DNA of 64,000 nucleotides from positions 62,001 through 126,000 of the forward strand of contig NZ_SKBP01000009.1 of NCBI RefSeq assembly GCF_004634195.1, given 5' to 3'. The notes beneath the pieces were generated by a model. It had not been told where the DNA came from, ran no database searches, and saw only the letters and a list, made by a program, of their open reading frames with translations. Below are positions 19,365 to 29,885 of this stretch, in pieces; the stretch's first letter is position 1, and each line of letters starts with the position of its first letter. The translations under genes and the position numbers were made by a program. The DNA comes from Flavobacterium salilacus subsp. salilacus (GTDB taxonomy: Bacteria; Bacteroidota; Bacteroidia; Flavobacteriales; Flavobacteriaceae).

Positions 19365-19832
19365 ATGAAACATTACTTTAAGTACAACAACGGCTATATA
19401 AATATTGACGAGGAAAACCTGTATCTTACCAACTCAGGCAACTGGCAGGAAACGAAAGAGCTGATTGAAAAAGGCAAGATTTCACAACAACATAATCTCA
19501 AAAGAATTTCGGAAAAACAAAATTATTGGTTTACTTTCTATCTGGCATTTATGTCTTTTTTTGTGTTTTCCACTGAAACTAAAGTATGGCTTCCCATAGC
19601 TATTATAACAGGATTACTATTATTTATGTTATTCAATTATTTCAAACGTGATTTTGGTTTTCAATACAAAATACCTTTAGCAAAAATTGATGGTATTGTG
19701 CCTTATGAAAGTAATGGTATAAAAATCAGTTTCAGGAATGCTGGCAACGAAGCGGATTTTGAAATTATAAACGGTATTGAAGAAAAAGGTATTACGTTTT
19801 TGATGAAATTAAAAATCTTTGAACAAAATTAA
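19365..19832 (+). CDS. Small membrane protein of unknown function
   Basis: 155 aa, not recognised. The N-terminal 60 residues are hydrophilic (KYNNGYINIDEENLYLTN), then two closely spaced membrane segments (about 62-78 and 82-100: YWFTFYLAFMSFFVF and PIAIITGLLLFMLF), then a beta-rich cytoplasmic-looking tail (IPLAKIDGIVPYESNGIKIS). This resembles PH-like or YcxB-like small membrane proteins, but I cannot assign it. Its end overlaps by 4 bp the stop of the opposite-strand gene, so the pair is convergent without room for a terminator. Confidence 0.7.
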   Translation: MKHYFKYNNGYINIDEENLYLTNSGNWQETKELIEKGKISQQHNLKRISEKQNYWFTFYLAFMSFFVFSTETKVWLPIAIITGLLLFMLFNYFKRDFGFQYKIPLAKIDGIVPYESNGIKISFRNAGNEADFEIINGIEEKGITFLMKLKIFEQN

Positions 19833-20293
19833 ATAAGACCTAAAGACTGTAACAAATCTAATATATGCTTTGCCTTTAGTTCATTGACCAAATTATGCTG
19901 AGTTTCATCTTCTATTTGATATGTAGATGTCAAAATAGTTTGGTATCCCCATACATTGGCTACGTGGTAAACAGCATGCACCGTTTCACCTCTTGTTCTT
20001 GTAGTACATAATATAATATCACACTTATAATTCTTTGCTAAATCCGTTAATCTATCTTGTAGATGAGTATTAGGATCTCCTTGACTTTCCACACCAATTA
20101 TTACTCCATTTATTTCCACTACGACTCTAATATCGTCTATAGCGTGAACCTTCATAGGTATAGGGAAAATTGGATTGTATGACGGATAAGTCCTCAATAA
20201 CAGATTTGCGAATGCTCTTAGGGTATTGCTCTTACCTTTAGCCCCTGCATTCCAAACTGCCAAGATGGTTTTATTTTTATTATTAGTATCCAT
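19829..20293 (-). CDS. Small protein with possible P-loop, unknown function
   Basis: 154 aa, cytoplasmic. It opens with a beta strand and a glycine-rich loop (ILAVWNAGAKGKSNTLRAF, with GKS at residues 20-22) that resembles the deviant Walker A loop of SIMIBI (ParA/MinD-like) NTPases, although the signature lysine of that class is replaced. A second hydrophobic strand, IIGVESQGDP, and a third, CDIILCTTRTRGET, could be Walker B-like. No DNA-binding or membrane part is visible. It may be an NTPase or a nucleotide-binding regulator; the assignment is weak. It is divergent from nadC, with a palindrome in between. Confidence 0.7.
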   Translation of the reverse strand: MDTNNKNKTILAVWNAGAKGKSNTLRAFANLLLRTYPSYNPIFPIPMKVHAIDDIRVVVEINGVIIGVESQGDPNTHLQDRLTDLAKNYKCDIILCTTRTRGETVHAVYHVANVWGYQTILTSTYQIEDETQHNLVNELKAKHILDLLQSLGLI

Positions 20294-20372
20294 ATTTAAT
20301 ACTATTGATTTTAAGGTTGATAATTAAACTCCTGTTATAAGATATCAAAGTAAAACCTATTAATCTTAAAAT

Positions 20373-20394
20373 AAATACCCATTAATGGGTATTT
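20373..20394. repeat. Perfect 22-bp palindrome upstream of nadC
   Basis: The arms AAATACCCATT / AATGGGTATTT meet without a spacer. It lies 79 bp upstream of the P-loop gene start and 71 bp upstream of nadC, between divergent genes, so it could be an operator for either. A T run follows (TTTTAT), so a weak terminator is an alternative. Confidence 0.6.
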
Positions 20395-20465
20395 TATAAA
20401 GTATAGTTTTTCGTGTTTTCCCAAAAAAACCACTATTTTAGCTATCCAATAGAAATGCTACCTAT

Positions 20466-21323
20466 ATGATTACTGAAAAACAGTTTCAGCACGAACTTGA
20501 TACAATTATTATAAATGCCGTTCGCGAAGATGTAGGCGGGGGCGACCACAGCTCGCTCGCCTGTATTCCACATGATGCCACAGGAAAAGCTAAACTTTTA
20601 GTAAAAGACGAAGGTATTTTAGCCGGAGTAGATTTCGCGAAGCAAGTATTTACTTATGTTGATCCCAACCTTTCCGTTGAGGTATTTATACAAGATGGCA
20701 CATCCGTAAAATATGGCGATGTGGTATTTCATGTTTCAGGTAGTTCGCAATCCATACTAAAAGCCGAAAGACTGGTACTTAACGCTATGCAGCGTATGAG
20801 TGCTATTGCTACCAAAACTAAAAAATATGTTGATATTTTAGAAGGCACAGGCACTAAAATACTCGACACCCGCAAGACCACGCCGGGCATACGCGCGTTG
20901 GAAAAATGGGCGGTAAAAATAGGCGGTGGCGAAAATCATCGTTTTGCGCTCTATGATATGATAATGCTGAAAGATAACCATATTGATTTTGCAGGTGGCA
21001 TTACCCCTGCCATACAAAAAACACGGGAGTACCTGAAAGGGAACAATCTTGACCTTAAAATTATAGTAGAAGCCCGCAGCCTTGACGAAGTACGCGAAAT
21101 AATGAAAAACGAAGGCGTATATCGCATACTTCTGGATAATTTTGATTATGACCAAACGCGGGAAGCGGTAGCCCTTATTGGCAATTACTGCCTTACCGAA
21201 TCGTCAGGAGGTATTAATGAAAGTAATATGCGTGGCTATGCCGAATGTGGCGTAAATTATATATCTTCGGGGGCAATAACCCATTCCATATACAATATGG
21301 ATCTTAGTTTAAAAGCACTTTAA
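20466..21323 (+). CDS. nadC: Nicotinate-nucleotide pyrophosphorylase (carboxylating)
   Basis: 285 aa, the usual QPRTase length. It converts quinolinate and PRPP to nicotinate mononucleotide in de novo NAD synthesis. Key family segments are present: EDVGGGDHSS near the start, LNAMQRMSAIATKTKKYVD, the substrate-binding ILDTRKTTPGIRALEKWAVKIGG region split over residues about 135-157, MLKDNHIDFAGG, IIVEARSLDEV and the C-terminal ESSGGIN and ISSGAITHS phosphate-binding segments. Its stop codon overlaps the start of the following membrane-protein gene (TAATG), so the two are translationally coupled. Confidence 0.97.
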   Translation: MITEKQFQHELDTIIINAVREDVGGGDHSSLACIPHDATGKAKLLVKDEGILAGVDFAKQVFTYVDPNLSVEVFIQDGTSVKYGDVVFHVSGSSQSILKAERLVLNAMQRMSAIATKTKKYVDILEGTGTKILDTRKTTPGIRALEKWAVKIGGGENHRFALYDMIMLKDNHIDFAGGITPAIQKTREYLKGNNLDLKIIVEARSLDEVREIMKNEGVYRILLDNFDYDQTREAVALIGNYCLTESSGGINESNMRGYAECGVNYISSGAITHSIYNMDLSLKAL

Positions 21324-22249
21324 TGTCGGTAGAACTGGAACATAAACTGGAACGTATTCCTGTAGTAAAACACCTTGTCAGGTTTGGCAAAAAGGTAAAG
21401 CTGCCTTGGTCAGAAGGGCTTACGCTATACCACATGGCAGAGCTATATATAACAGGTATTGTAAAAGGCGATATATCGTACAGGGCGGGAGCTATTGCAT
21501 TCAGTTTCTTTATGTCGCTGTTTCCCTTTGCCCTTTTCCTGCTTAACCTTATCCCCTACATTCCTGTAAAAAACTTTCAGCAAGATTTTATGCGTTTTGT
21601 TGAGGAGAATGTCCCTCCCAATACGTATGATGCCATAGCCGATATATTGAAGGATATCACCAATACAAGTTACAACAGCCTGCTCTCTACAGGTATCCTT
21701 TTGGCAATACTACTGATGTCTAACGGTATGAATGCCATCCTTAGCGGTTTTCAGTCATCACTGCACATCACTATAAAACGCTCCTATTTCAGGCAGTATG
21801 CCGTAGCCATAGGCTTATCGCTCTTGTTTACTATACTGCTCATTATTACGGTTACGGCGATTATTACACTGGAAGTAGTTATACTCGTATTAAAATCTAA
21901 TGGTTTCCTTACGGATGATGTGTATCTGCTGGAAATAGGGCGATACGTTTTCTTAATCCTAATGATGCTTACGGCAACCTCCCTGCTTTTTAAATTTGCT
22001 GCCAAAGAAACCCGGAAAGCTGCATTTTTTAGCTACGGATCTATTTTCTCTACCATATTATTTGGTATAACCTCATTCCTGTTCAGCATTTACGTAGTGC
22101 GTTTTGCACAATATAATGAGCTGTACGGCTCTATTGGCACGCTACTTGTATTAATGTTGTATATATGGATCAACTGCTTTATTCTGCTGCTTGGGTTCGA
22201 ATTAAATGCGTTGATTCATAAATTAAAAAGAAAAAATTTATATATTTAA
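21323..22249 (+). CDS. YihY/BrkB family inner-membrane protein
   Basis: 308 aa with about six membrane segments. Family landmarks include SYRAGAIAFSFFMSLFPF (residues about 53-70), LLSTGILLAILLMSNGMNAI, the SYFRQYAVAIGLSLLF stretch, and the end LYGSIGTLLVLMLYIWIN followed by LLGFELNALIH. The family was once called ribonuclease BN, but that activity belongs to another gene; its real function (possibly transport or envelope integrity) is unsettled. It starts at the nadC stop (1-bp overlap). Confidence 0.93.
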   Translation: MSVELEHKLERIPVVKHLVRFGKKVKLPWSEGLTLYHMAELYITGIVKGDISYRAGAIAFSFFMSLFPFALFLLNLIPYIPVKNFQQDFMRFVEENVPPNTYDAIADILKDITNTSYNSLLSTGILLAILLMSNGMNAILSGFQSSLHITIKRSYFRQYAVAIGLSLLFTILLIITVTAIITLEVVILVLKSNGFLTDDVYLLEIGRYVFLILMMLTATSLLFKFAAKETRKAAFFSYGSIFSTILFGITSFLFSIYVVRFAQYNELYGSIGTLLVLMLYIWINCFILLLGFELNALIHKLKRKNLYI

Positions 22250-22270
22250 CAAATAATAAAACATATCATT

Positions 22271-22699
22271 ATGAAAAAATACTTTCTATCATTATTATTA
22301 GTTGTTACAGCAGGCATATTTTCTGCTGCTGCGCAAGGTGTAGTCGGGAAATGGAAAACTATTGATGACGAAACCGGAGAAGCCAAGTCTATAGTAGAAA
22401 TATATGAAAAAGACGGCAAGATTTACGGAAAGGTAGTAGAAATACTAAACCCTGCCAAGAAAAATGCAAAATGCGACAAATGTAAAGGTGCTGATAAAGG
22501 CAAACCTATACTGGGATTGGTTATCATAAAAGGACTTGAAAAAGACGGTGATGAATATACCGATGGCGACATACTTGACCCAAACAAAGGAAAGTTGTAT
22601 AGCTGTACTATAAAACTGGATGGAAAAGATAAACTGGACGTGAGAGGCTACCTTGGGTTCTCATTTATAGGCAGAAGCCAGACATGGACAAGAATATAG
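22271..22699 (+). CDS. DUF2147 domain secreted protein
   Basis: 142 aa. A signal peptide (MKKYFLSLLLVVTAGIFSAAAQ) precedes one DUF2147 domain: GVVGKWKTIDDETGEAKSIV, KDGKIYGKVVEIL, a cysteine pair CDKCKG, GLVIIKGLEKDGDEY, GDILDPNKGKLYSC, and the final GRSQTWTRI. The family is a small beta-barrel-like fold found in the periplasm of Bacteroidota and Proteobacteria, of unknown function. It follows yihY after 21 bp and ends the nadC operon before a strong terminator. Confidence 0.93.
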   Translation: MKKYFLSLLLVVTAGIFSAAAQGVVGKWKTIDDETGEAKSIVEIYEKDGKIYGKVVEILNPAKKNAKCDKCKGADKGKPILGLVIIKGLEKDGDEYTDGDILDPNKGKLYSCTIKLDGKDKLDVRGYLGFSFIGRSQTWTRI

Positions 22700-22732
22700 C
22701 AGAAACAGAGAGTAAACAAGCTGAATTTCTGT

Positions 22733-22765
22733 AAAAAACACTTCCATATAGGAAGTGTTTTTTTT
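22733..22765 (+). terminator. Terminator of the nadC operon
   Basis: AAAAAACACTTCC, loop ATATA, GGAAGTGTTTTTTTT: a stable stem and a run of Ts, 34 bp past the DUF2147 stop. Confidence 0.9.
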
Positions 22766-22780
22766 ATGCTTTTTGCAGCC

Positions 22781-22788
22781 TATATTTG
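22781..22788 (+). promoter_or_regulatory. -7 element of the priA promoter
   Basis: TATATTTG fits TAnnTTTG exactly, though no well-spaced TTG is visible upstream. A start near 22795 would exclude the ATG at 22766 as the priA start and favours the ATG at 22805. Confidence 0.45.
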
Positions 22789-22804
22789 TAACAAATACAC
22801 TTGT

Positions 22805-25252
22805 ATGTCTTTTTTTATAGAAGTTATCCTGCCGCTGGCTCTGCCAAAATCGTTTACCTATGCCGTTACCGAACCTGAATTTGATTATATACAGCCCGGC
22901 ATGCGTGTGGCAGTACCCTTTGGGCGGAATAAAGTATATACGGCTATAACCATTGGGCTACACCAAAACCCTCCGCAACTTTATGAAGCTAAAGACATAC
23001 ACCAAATACTGGACGAAACCCCGATAGTAACTGAAACCCAGCTAAAACATTGGCACTGGATAGCAAGCTATTACATGTGTACTATTGGCGAAGTGTACCG
23101 CTCTGCAATGCCATCAGGTTATTTACTGGAAAGCGAAACCATTATCACTCCCAAAAAGGATTATAACCAAGAGGATGATTTAACAGATGATGAATACCTT
23201 ATTTATGATGCACTGCGCAAACAATCATCTATAAAAATACAGGAAGTAGCAGCAATTTTAAACAAAAAAACAGTACTACCCCTTATAAATAAACTACTGG
23301 CAAAAAATGTAATAGTATTACAAGAAGAAATATCCGAAAAATATAAGCCCAAAACCATACGCTATGTTAGGCTTCGACCCAAATTTTTAGCGGAAGATAA
23401 ACTAAATGAATTGATGGAAATGCTATCACGTTCGCAAAAACAACGCGAAGCAGTGCTGCATTACTTTCAACTAAACGCAGCAGAGAAAAAACCAATCACA
23501 GTAAAAAAACTTACCGAAACTTCAGGGGTATCCTCTGCTGTCATAAAAGCATTGACAGATAAAGAAATTTTTGAAGAATATACCATAGACGAAGATCGCA
23601 TACAATTTACAAGCCGTGATGATGCAGGTTTTTCATTAAGCGAAAAACAAAAAGAAGCCTTTACCGAAGTAAAAACAAGTTTTGAAAACCATCAGGTAAC
23701 ATTGTTGCACGGCGTGACTTCGAGCGGAAAAACAGAGCTTTACATTAAGCTGATAGAAGAATACATCAATAAAGGACAACAGGTACTGTACCTACTGCCT
23801 GAAATAGCCCTTACTACTCAATTGGTAGTACGACTTACTGCCTACTTTGGCAATCAGGTAGCGGTTTTTCATTCTAAATACTCAAATAATGAGCGTATAG
23901 AAACGTGGCAACAGGTACTGCAAGGCTCAGAGAAAGCCAAGGTAATTATCGGGGCGCGGTCGGCATTATTCCTACCGTTCCAAAATCTTGGTTTGATTGT
24001 GATTGATGAAGAGCATGAACAAACTTTTAAGCAACAAGACCCTGCACCGCGCTACCATGCCCGCGATGCTGCTATAGTATTGGCAGGCTATTTTCAGGCT
24101 AAAGTACTATTAGGTTCGGCAACCCCAAGCATAGAGAGTTATTATAATGCCGTGCATCACAAATACGGATACGTACAAATGAGAGAACGTTATGGTAATG
24201 TAACGCCCCCTGAAATTGTGCTGATAGACCTGAAAGACAAGTACAAACGTAAACGCATGACAGGTCACTTTAGTGATGAACTGATCAATGCTATAGCCGA
24301 AACATTATCGTTGGGCAAGCAGGTAATATTATTCCAAAACCGCAGGGGTTTTTCGCCATGGGTAGAGTGTATGACCTGCGGACATGTACCACAATGCCCG
24401 CAATGCGACGTTAGCCTTACCTATTATAAATATAAAAATCAGTTGCGTTGCCATTATTGCGGATATAATATTGCTAACCCTACGCATTGCCATCAGTGCC
24501 ATTCCGCAGATCTTTCTACTAAAGGATTTGGTACAGAGCAAATAGAAATGGAATTAAAGGAGTTATTTCCTGACAAAAATTCGGGGCGAATGGATCAGGA
24601 TACTACACGAGGCAAATATGGTTATGAAAAAATTATAGATGCTTTTAAAAATAAAGAAATAGATATATTGGTGGGTACTCAAATGCTTGCCAAAGGGCTA
24701 CATTTTGACAACGTGAGCCTTGTAGGCATACTAAATGCCGACAACATGCTGTATCAGCCTGATTTTCGGGCTTTTGAACGTGCTTATCAAATGATGGTAC
24801 AAGTATCAGGACGCGCTGGGCGCAAGGACACAAGAGGCAAAGTACTCATACAAACGTACAACCCGTTACATAATATCATCCGGCAGGTAACTGATAATGA
24901 TTATGAAGGGATGTATAAAGAACAGGTGTATGAAAGGCATAATTTTAAATACCCTCCTTTTTACAAACTGGTTCGGCTTACTCTAAAGCATAAGGATTAT
25001 GAGAAGCTGAAAGATGCCGCTATTTGGCTTTACAATGTGCTATCACAAAATATGGATGTGCCTGTACTCGGACCTGAAGAGCCGGGAATAAGCAAAATAC
25101 GCAATGAATACATACGTACCATAATGGTAAAAATACCTCAGGGAGCTTCACTGGCAACCAATAAAGGTATCATCAGTAAAATTACTGACAGCTTTGATGC
25201 CGTACCGCAATATCGAGCCGTAAGGATAGTAATAAATGTTGACCCTTATTGA
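22805..25252 (+). CDS. priA: Primosomal protein N' (replication restart helicase PriA)
   Basis: 815 aa from the chosen ATG. An in-frame ATG at 22766 lies in the tail of the preceding terminator and before a likely promoter box; the family normally begins near FFIEVILPLALPKSFTY. PriA reloads DnaB at stalled forks. The N-terminal DNA-binding domain is followed by the SF2 helicase core: Walker A HGVTSSGKTELYIK, motif II IVIDEEHE, LLGSATPS, and QNRRGFSPW. The zinc-binding cysteines follow (CMTCGHVPQCPQC, then CHYCGYN and CHQCHS), then the C-terminal helicase motifs VGTQMLAKGLHFDNV and QVSGRAGRKDTRG. The last 7 bp overlap the stop of the convergent LytTR gene. Confidence 0.96.
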   Translation: MSFFIEVILPLALPKSFTYAVTEPEFDYIQPGMRVAVPFGRNKVYTAITIGLHQNPPQLYEAKDIHQILDETPIVTETQLKHWHWIASYYMCTIGEVYRSAMPSGYLLESETIITPKKDYNQEDDLTDDEYLIYDALRKQSSIKIQEVAAILNKKTVLPLINKLLAKNVIVLQEEISEKYKPKTIRYVRLRPKFLAEDKLNELMEMLSRSQKQREAVLHYFQLNAAEKKPITVKKLTETSGVSSAVIKALTDKEIFEEYTIDEDRIQFTSRDDAGFSLSEKQKEAFTEVKTSFENHQVTLLHGVTSSGKTELYIKLIEEYINKGQQVLYLLPEIALTTQLVVRLTAYFGNQVAVFHSKYSNNERIETWQQVLQGSEKAKVIIGARSALFLPFQNLGLIVIDEEHEQTFKQQDPAPRYHARDAAIVLAGYFQAKVLLGSATPSIESYYNAVHHKYGYVQMRERYGNVTPPEIVLIDLKDKYKRKRMTGHFSDELINAIAETLSLGKQVILFQNRRGFSPWVECMTCGHVPQCPQCDVSLTYYKYKNQLRCHYCGYNIANPTHCHQCHSADLSTKGFGTEQIEMELKELFPDKNSGRMDQDTTRGKYGYEKIIDAFKNKEIDILVGTQMLAKGLHFDNVSLVGILNADNMLYQPDFRAFERAYQMMVQVSGRAGRKDTRGKVLIQTYNPLHNIIRQVTDNDYEGMYKEQVYERHNFKYPPFYKLVRLTLKHKDYEKLKDAAIWLYNVLSQNMDVPVLGPEEPGISKIRNEYIRTIMVKIPQGASLATNKGIISKITDSFDAVPQYRAVRIVINVDPY

Positions 25253-25947
25253 GAGGCTTTGTTTACTGCTTTAGCAAGATCTTCCTTTTTATTACGGCTA
25301 AGCGGTATCTGGGTACTGCCTATTTCGGCAAATCGGCTGTTAAAACGTTCTACTTTATCAATATTAACAATGAATGATTTGTGAACACGCAAAAACTTGT
25401 CTTGAGGGAGTTCACCTTCAAACGATTTCATGGTAGATAGTACCAAATGAGTGCCTTCTTCCGTAATAATCTTAATATAATCGCCAAAGGCTTCAATCCA
25501 CTTAATGCGACTGATGTATATTTTAAGATTTTTTAAATTACTTTTTACAAAAATAAACTCTCCCTCCTCTTCGGGTATCTCTTTTTTCATTTGGTGCAAC
25601 TGCATTGCCTTTTCTACCGCTTTGTTAAAGCGGTCTTTTGTTATAGGTTTGTGTAAGTAATCTATAGCGGCATAATCAAAGGCACGTAAAGCGTAATCGG
25701 ATTTGGCAGACACAAAAATAATTTGCGGTCTGGTTTTAAGCCCGTCAAGGAGATCAAAACCACTTTGTACAGGCATTTCAATATCCAAAAAGAGCAGATC
25801 GACAGTTTTGTTAAGAATACAGTTACGTGTTTCTGAAGCATTAGAGAAATCACCGACAAGATTAAGGTCGGGATGTTCATTCACCAGCTTGGCAATAGTA
25901 ATTCTATGTATGGTGCTGTCGTCAACAACTACACAGTTAAGTTTCAT
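25246..25947 (-). CDS. LytTR-family DNA-binding response regulator
   Basis: 233 aa. The receiver domain (about 1-120) has the acidic pair Asp9/Asp10, the phosphorylation site Asp55 (LLFLDIEMPVQSG) and the conserved lysine in SAKSD. The C-terminal LytTR domain (about 130-230) carries IFVKSNLKNLKIYISRIKWIE... features, FLRVHKSFIVNIDKVE, and IPLSRNKKEDL, which bind DNA by a ten-stranded beta fold. No histidine kinase is adjacent; in this group the partner is usually a LytS-like kinase elsewhere. It would regulate transcription in response to an unknown cell-surface signal. A TATATTTG box on the minus strand at 26009-26016 may be its promoter. Confidence 0.94.
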   Translation of the reverse strand: MKLNCVVVDDSTIHRITIAKLVNEHPDLNLVGDFSNASETRNCILNKTVDLLFLDIEMPVQSGFDLLDGLKTRPQIIFVSAKSDYALRAFDYAAIDYLHKPITKDRFNKAVEKAMQLHQMKKEIPEEEGEFIFVKSNLKNLKIYISRIKWIEAFGDYIKIITEEGTHLVLSTMKSFEGELPQDKFLRVHKSFIVNIDKVERFNSRFAEIGSTQIPLSRNKKEDLAKAVNKASQ

Positions 25948-26063
25948 TATTCAGGTCGGTTAGGTATAAGGTTTCAGTAAAATTATGTGTTTTTAATTGG
26001 GATGATTACAAATATAAAGAAAAAATATGCATTTTTGCAGTGTTAAAAAACCATTTTTATAAC

Positions 26064-26093
26064 TTGCAGATTAAATAAAATTTCTTATTTTTG
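26064..26093 (+). promoter_or_regulatory. Promoter of the rpsF-rpsR-rplI operon
   Basis: TTG (26064-26066), 19 bp, then TATTTTTG (26086-26093) is a textbook Bacteroidota promoter. The start would be near 26100, giving a leader of only about 24 nt, too short for an S6:S18-binding leader. Confidence 0.8.
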
Positions 26094-26123
26094 CACCCAA
26101 TTTTATATTAAAACAATATCATT

Positions 26124-26465
26124 ATGAACAACTATGAAACTGTTTTCATCTTGAATCCCGTTTTATCTGAAACCCAGGTAAAGGAAACAGTAAGTAAATT
26201 TGAAGATTATCTTACTTCCAAAGGAGCAGAGATTGTAGCAAAAGAAGACTGGGGGCTAAAAAAATTAGCCTACGAAATCCAGCACAAGAAAAGTGGTTTT
26301 TACCATTTATTCCAATTCAAAGCAACAGGCGAAGTACTAATCGGCTTTGAAACTGAATTTAGACGTGACGAAAGAATTATGCGTTTTTTAACGGTAGCTC
26401 TTGATAAGCACGCTGTAGCATGGGCAGAAAGAAGAAGAGAAAAACTAAAAGCTAAAGCAAACTAA
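26124..26465 (+). CDS. rpsF: 30S ribosomal protein S6 (bS6)
   Basis: 113 aa. The ferredoxin-like S6 fold is recognisable from [38 protein letters not shown] (the conserved central strand pair), and [15 protein letters not shown]. It binds the central domain of 16S rRNA with S18. It is the first gene of the classical rpsF-rpsR-rplI operon, with 2 bp to rpsR. Confidence 0.98.
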   Translation: MNNYETVFILNPVLSETQVKETVSKFEDYLTSKGAEIVAKEDWGLKKLAYEIQHKKSGFYHLFQFKATGEVLIGFETEFRRDERIMRFLTVALDKHAVAWAERRREKLKAKAN

Positions 26466-26467
26466 TT

Positions 26468-26764
26468 ATGTCAACGATAGAACAGTCAGCTAAAGGAAAA
26501 AAAGACGGAGATATCAGATATCTTACGCCTTTAAACATAGAGACGAACAAGACTAAAAAGTATTGCCGTTTCAAAAAATCAGGTATCAAATATGTAGATT
26601 ATAAAGATCCTGACTTTTTATTGAAGTTTGTTAACGAGCAAGGTAAAATACTTCCTCGTCGCCTTACCGGTACTTCTTTAAAATACCAAAGAAAAGTATC
26701 TGTAGCCGTAAAAAGAGCACGTCATTTAGCACTAATGCCATATGTGGCTGATTTATTAAAATAA
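26468..26764 (+). CDS. rpsR: 30S ribosomal protein S18 (bS18)
   Basis: 98 aa, with a 20-residue N-terminal extension usual in the phylum. The core is canonical: [39 protein letters not shown], and [20 protein letters not shown]. It pairs with S6 on the platform of the small subunit. The operon position between rpsF and rplI confirms it. Confidence 0.98.
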   Translation: MSTIEQSAKGKKDGDIRYLTPLNIETNKTKKYCRFKKSGIKYVDYKDPDFLLKFVNEQGKILPRRLTGTSLKYQRKVSVAVKRARHLALMPYVADLLK

Positions 26765-26779
26765 AAAGGAGGCAATATT

Positions 26780-27223
26780 ATGGAACTTATACTTAAACAA
26801 GACGTACAGAATTTAGGATTTAAAGATGATATTGTTACAGTAAAACCTGGATATGGTCGTAACTTTTTAATTCCTCAGGGATTTGCACAAATGGCAACCC
26901 CTACAGCTAAAAAAGTATTAGCTGAGAACTTAAAACAAAGAGCTTTTAAAGAGCAAAAATTAGTAGATGACGCTAAAAATATTGCTGAAGCTATAAAAGC
27001 ACTTGAGATAAAAATTACCGCTAAAGCAGGTGGCGATAAACTATTTGGTTCTGTAACCAATGCAGATATTGCTGAAGTTTTAGAGAAAAACGGACAGAGC
27101 ATCGACAAAAAATATATTACAAGCGGTATCGTAAAACGTACCGGTAAATATACTGCTAACATCAGGCTTCACAGAGAAGTTATTGTTGAGCTTCCATACG
27201 AAATTGTTGCTGAACAAGCATAA
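26780..27223 (+). CDS. rplI: 50S ribosomal protein L9 (bL9)
   Basis: 147 aa, full length. The N-terminal domain has MELILKQDVQNLGFKDDIVT and VKPGYGRNFLIPQGFA, then a long connecting helix rich in Lys and Ala, and the C-terminal rRNA-binding domain with KLFGSVTNADIAE and IRLHREVIVELPYE. An AAAAGGAGG sequence upstream (about 26763-26771) is one of the few Shine-Dalgarno-like sites in the window. A terminator follows. Confidence 0.98.
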   Translation: MELILKQDVQNLGFKDDIVTVKPGYGRNFLIPQGFAQMATPTAKKVLAENLKQRAFKEQKLVDDAKNIAEAIKALEIKITAKAGGDKLFGSVTNADIAEVLEKNGQSIDKKYITSGIVKRTGKYTANIRLHREVIVELPYEIVAEQA

Positions 27224-27240
27224 TTTGTAAAGTTATACTA

Positions 27241-27270
27241 AAAGCCTTCCCTTCCGGGGAGGCTTTTTTT
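27241..27270 (+). terminator. Terminator of the rpsF-rpsR-rplI operon
   Basis: AAAGCCTTCCC, loop TTCC, GGGGAGGCTTTTTTT: a GC-rich stem and a T run, 18 bp after rplI. Confidence 0.9.
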
Positions 27271-27297
27271 ATTTTAAACAATATTGAAAATAGTATT

Positions 27298-27765
27298 ATG
27301 AAATATACCCGCCTTACCAAAGAACAACTTGAAGAATTACACCCGGAGTTTACCCGTTTTCTTGCCTCGCAACAAATAGATAAAACAGAATGGGATACTG
27401 TAAAAGAAAATCAACCTGAAGTAGCCGAGCAAGTGCTGGATGTTTTTAGCGATATGGTATGGGAAGCCGTACTGGACAAAGCCGAATGGCTTGAACATTA
27501 CTCTAAAAATCATATTTTTCTTTTTAAACTGCTAAAAGAAGAAATGGAAAGCATAGTAATACATGCCCATAATTCAAATATCGACTTTTTAACTCAAGAA
27601 GGCTTAATATGGCTTAACGAAAATATTTTCTCTGAAGAAGTAAAAGTTACACGAGGCAAAAAACCTTTTGGCGAAGACCGCAATACAGAGGTTTTTGAAC
27701 TTATACAGCAAGGTACAATATTGACAGAAGGTACGGTTTACAAACAGTTTGAAGATATGTTTTAA
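27298..27765 (+). CDS. Conserved flavobacterial protein (DUF6495-like)
   Basis: 155 aa, acidic, soluble, no signal or membrane part. The start KYTRLTKEQLEELHPEFTRF and the block KAEWLEHYSKNHIFLFKL resemble the DUF6495 family, a flavobacterial group of unknown function. The protein looks mostly helical with a short beta-like C-terminus. It stands alone between the ribosomal operon terminator and ligA. Confidence 0.72.
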   Translation: MKYTRLTKEQLEELHPEFTRFLASQQIDKTEWDTVKENQPEVAEQVLDVFSDMVWEAVLDKAEWLEHYSKNHIFLFKLLKEEMESIVIHAHNSNIDFLTQEGLIWLNENIFSEEVKVTRGKKPFGEDRNTEVFELIQQGTILTEGTVYKQFEDMF

Positions 27766-27823
27766 CAGGCGTTTCGACCTAAAAATAATCATTTTCCAAT
27801 TCAGCGAAGTTTACCTAAATTAG

Positions 27824-29842
<2,019 letters not shown>

Positions 29843-29852
29843 TTGCTGAGCG

Positions 29853-29881
29853 GCTAAGCTGCTTAGCTTCTTAGAAGCTAA
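29853..29881 (+). repeat. Two overlapping short hairpins upstream of rlmH
   Basis: GCTAAG-CTG-CTTAGC (29853-29867) and TTAGCTTCT-T-AGAAGCTAA (29863-29881) share bases and cannot form together. The second ends 4 bp before the rlmH ATG. A weak ligA terminator or a translational control element is possible. Confidence 0.45.
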
Positions 29882-29885
29882 AAAA

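Noticed and set aside
22766..22804. N-terminal extension of priA
   Set aside because: The residues (MLFAAYICNKYTC) overlap the terminator tail and precede the likely promoter box; PriA homologues start at the later ATG.
26100..26123. S6:S18-binding leader upstream of rpsF
   Set aside because: The promoter leaves a leader of only about 24 nt, without room for the known structure.
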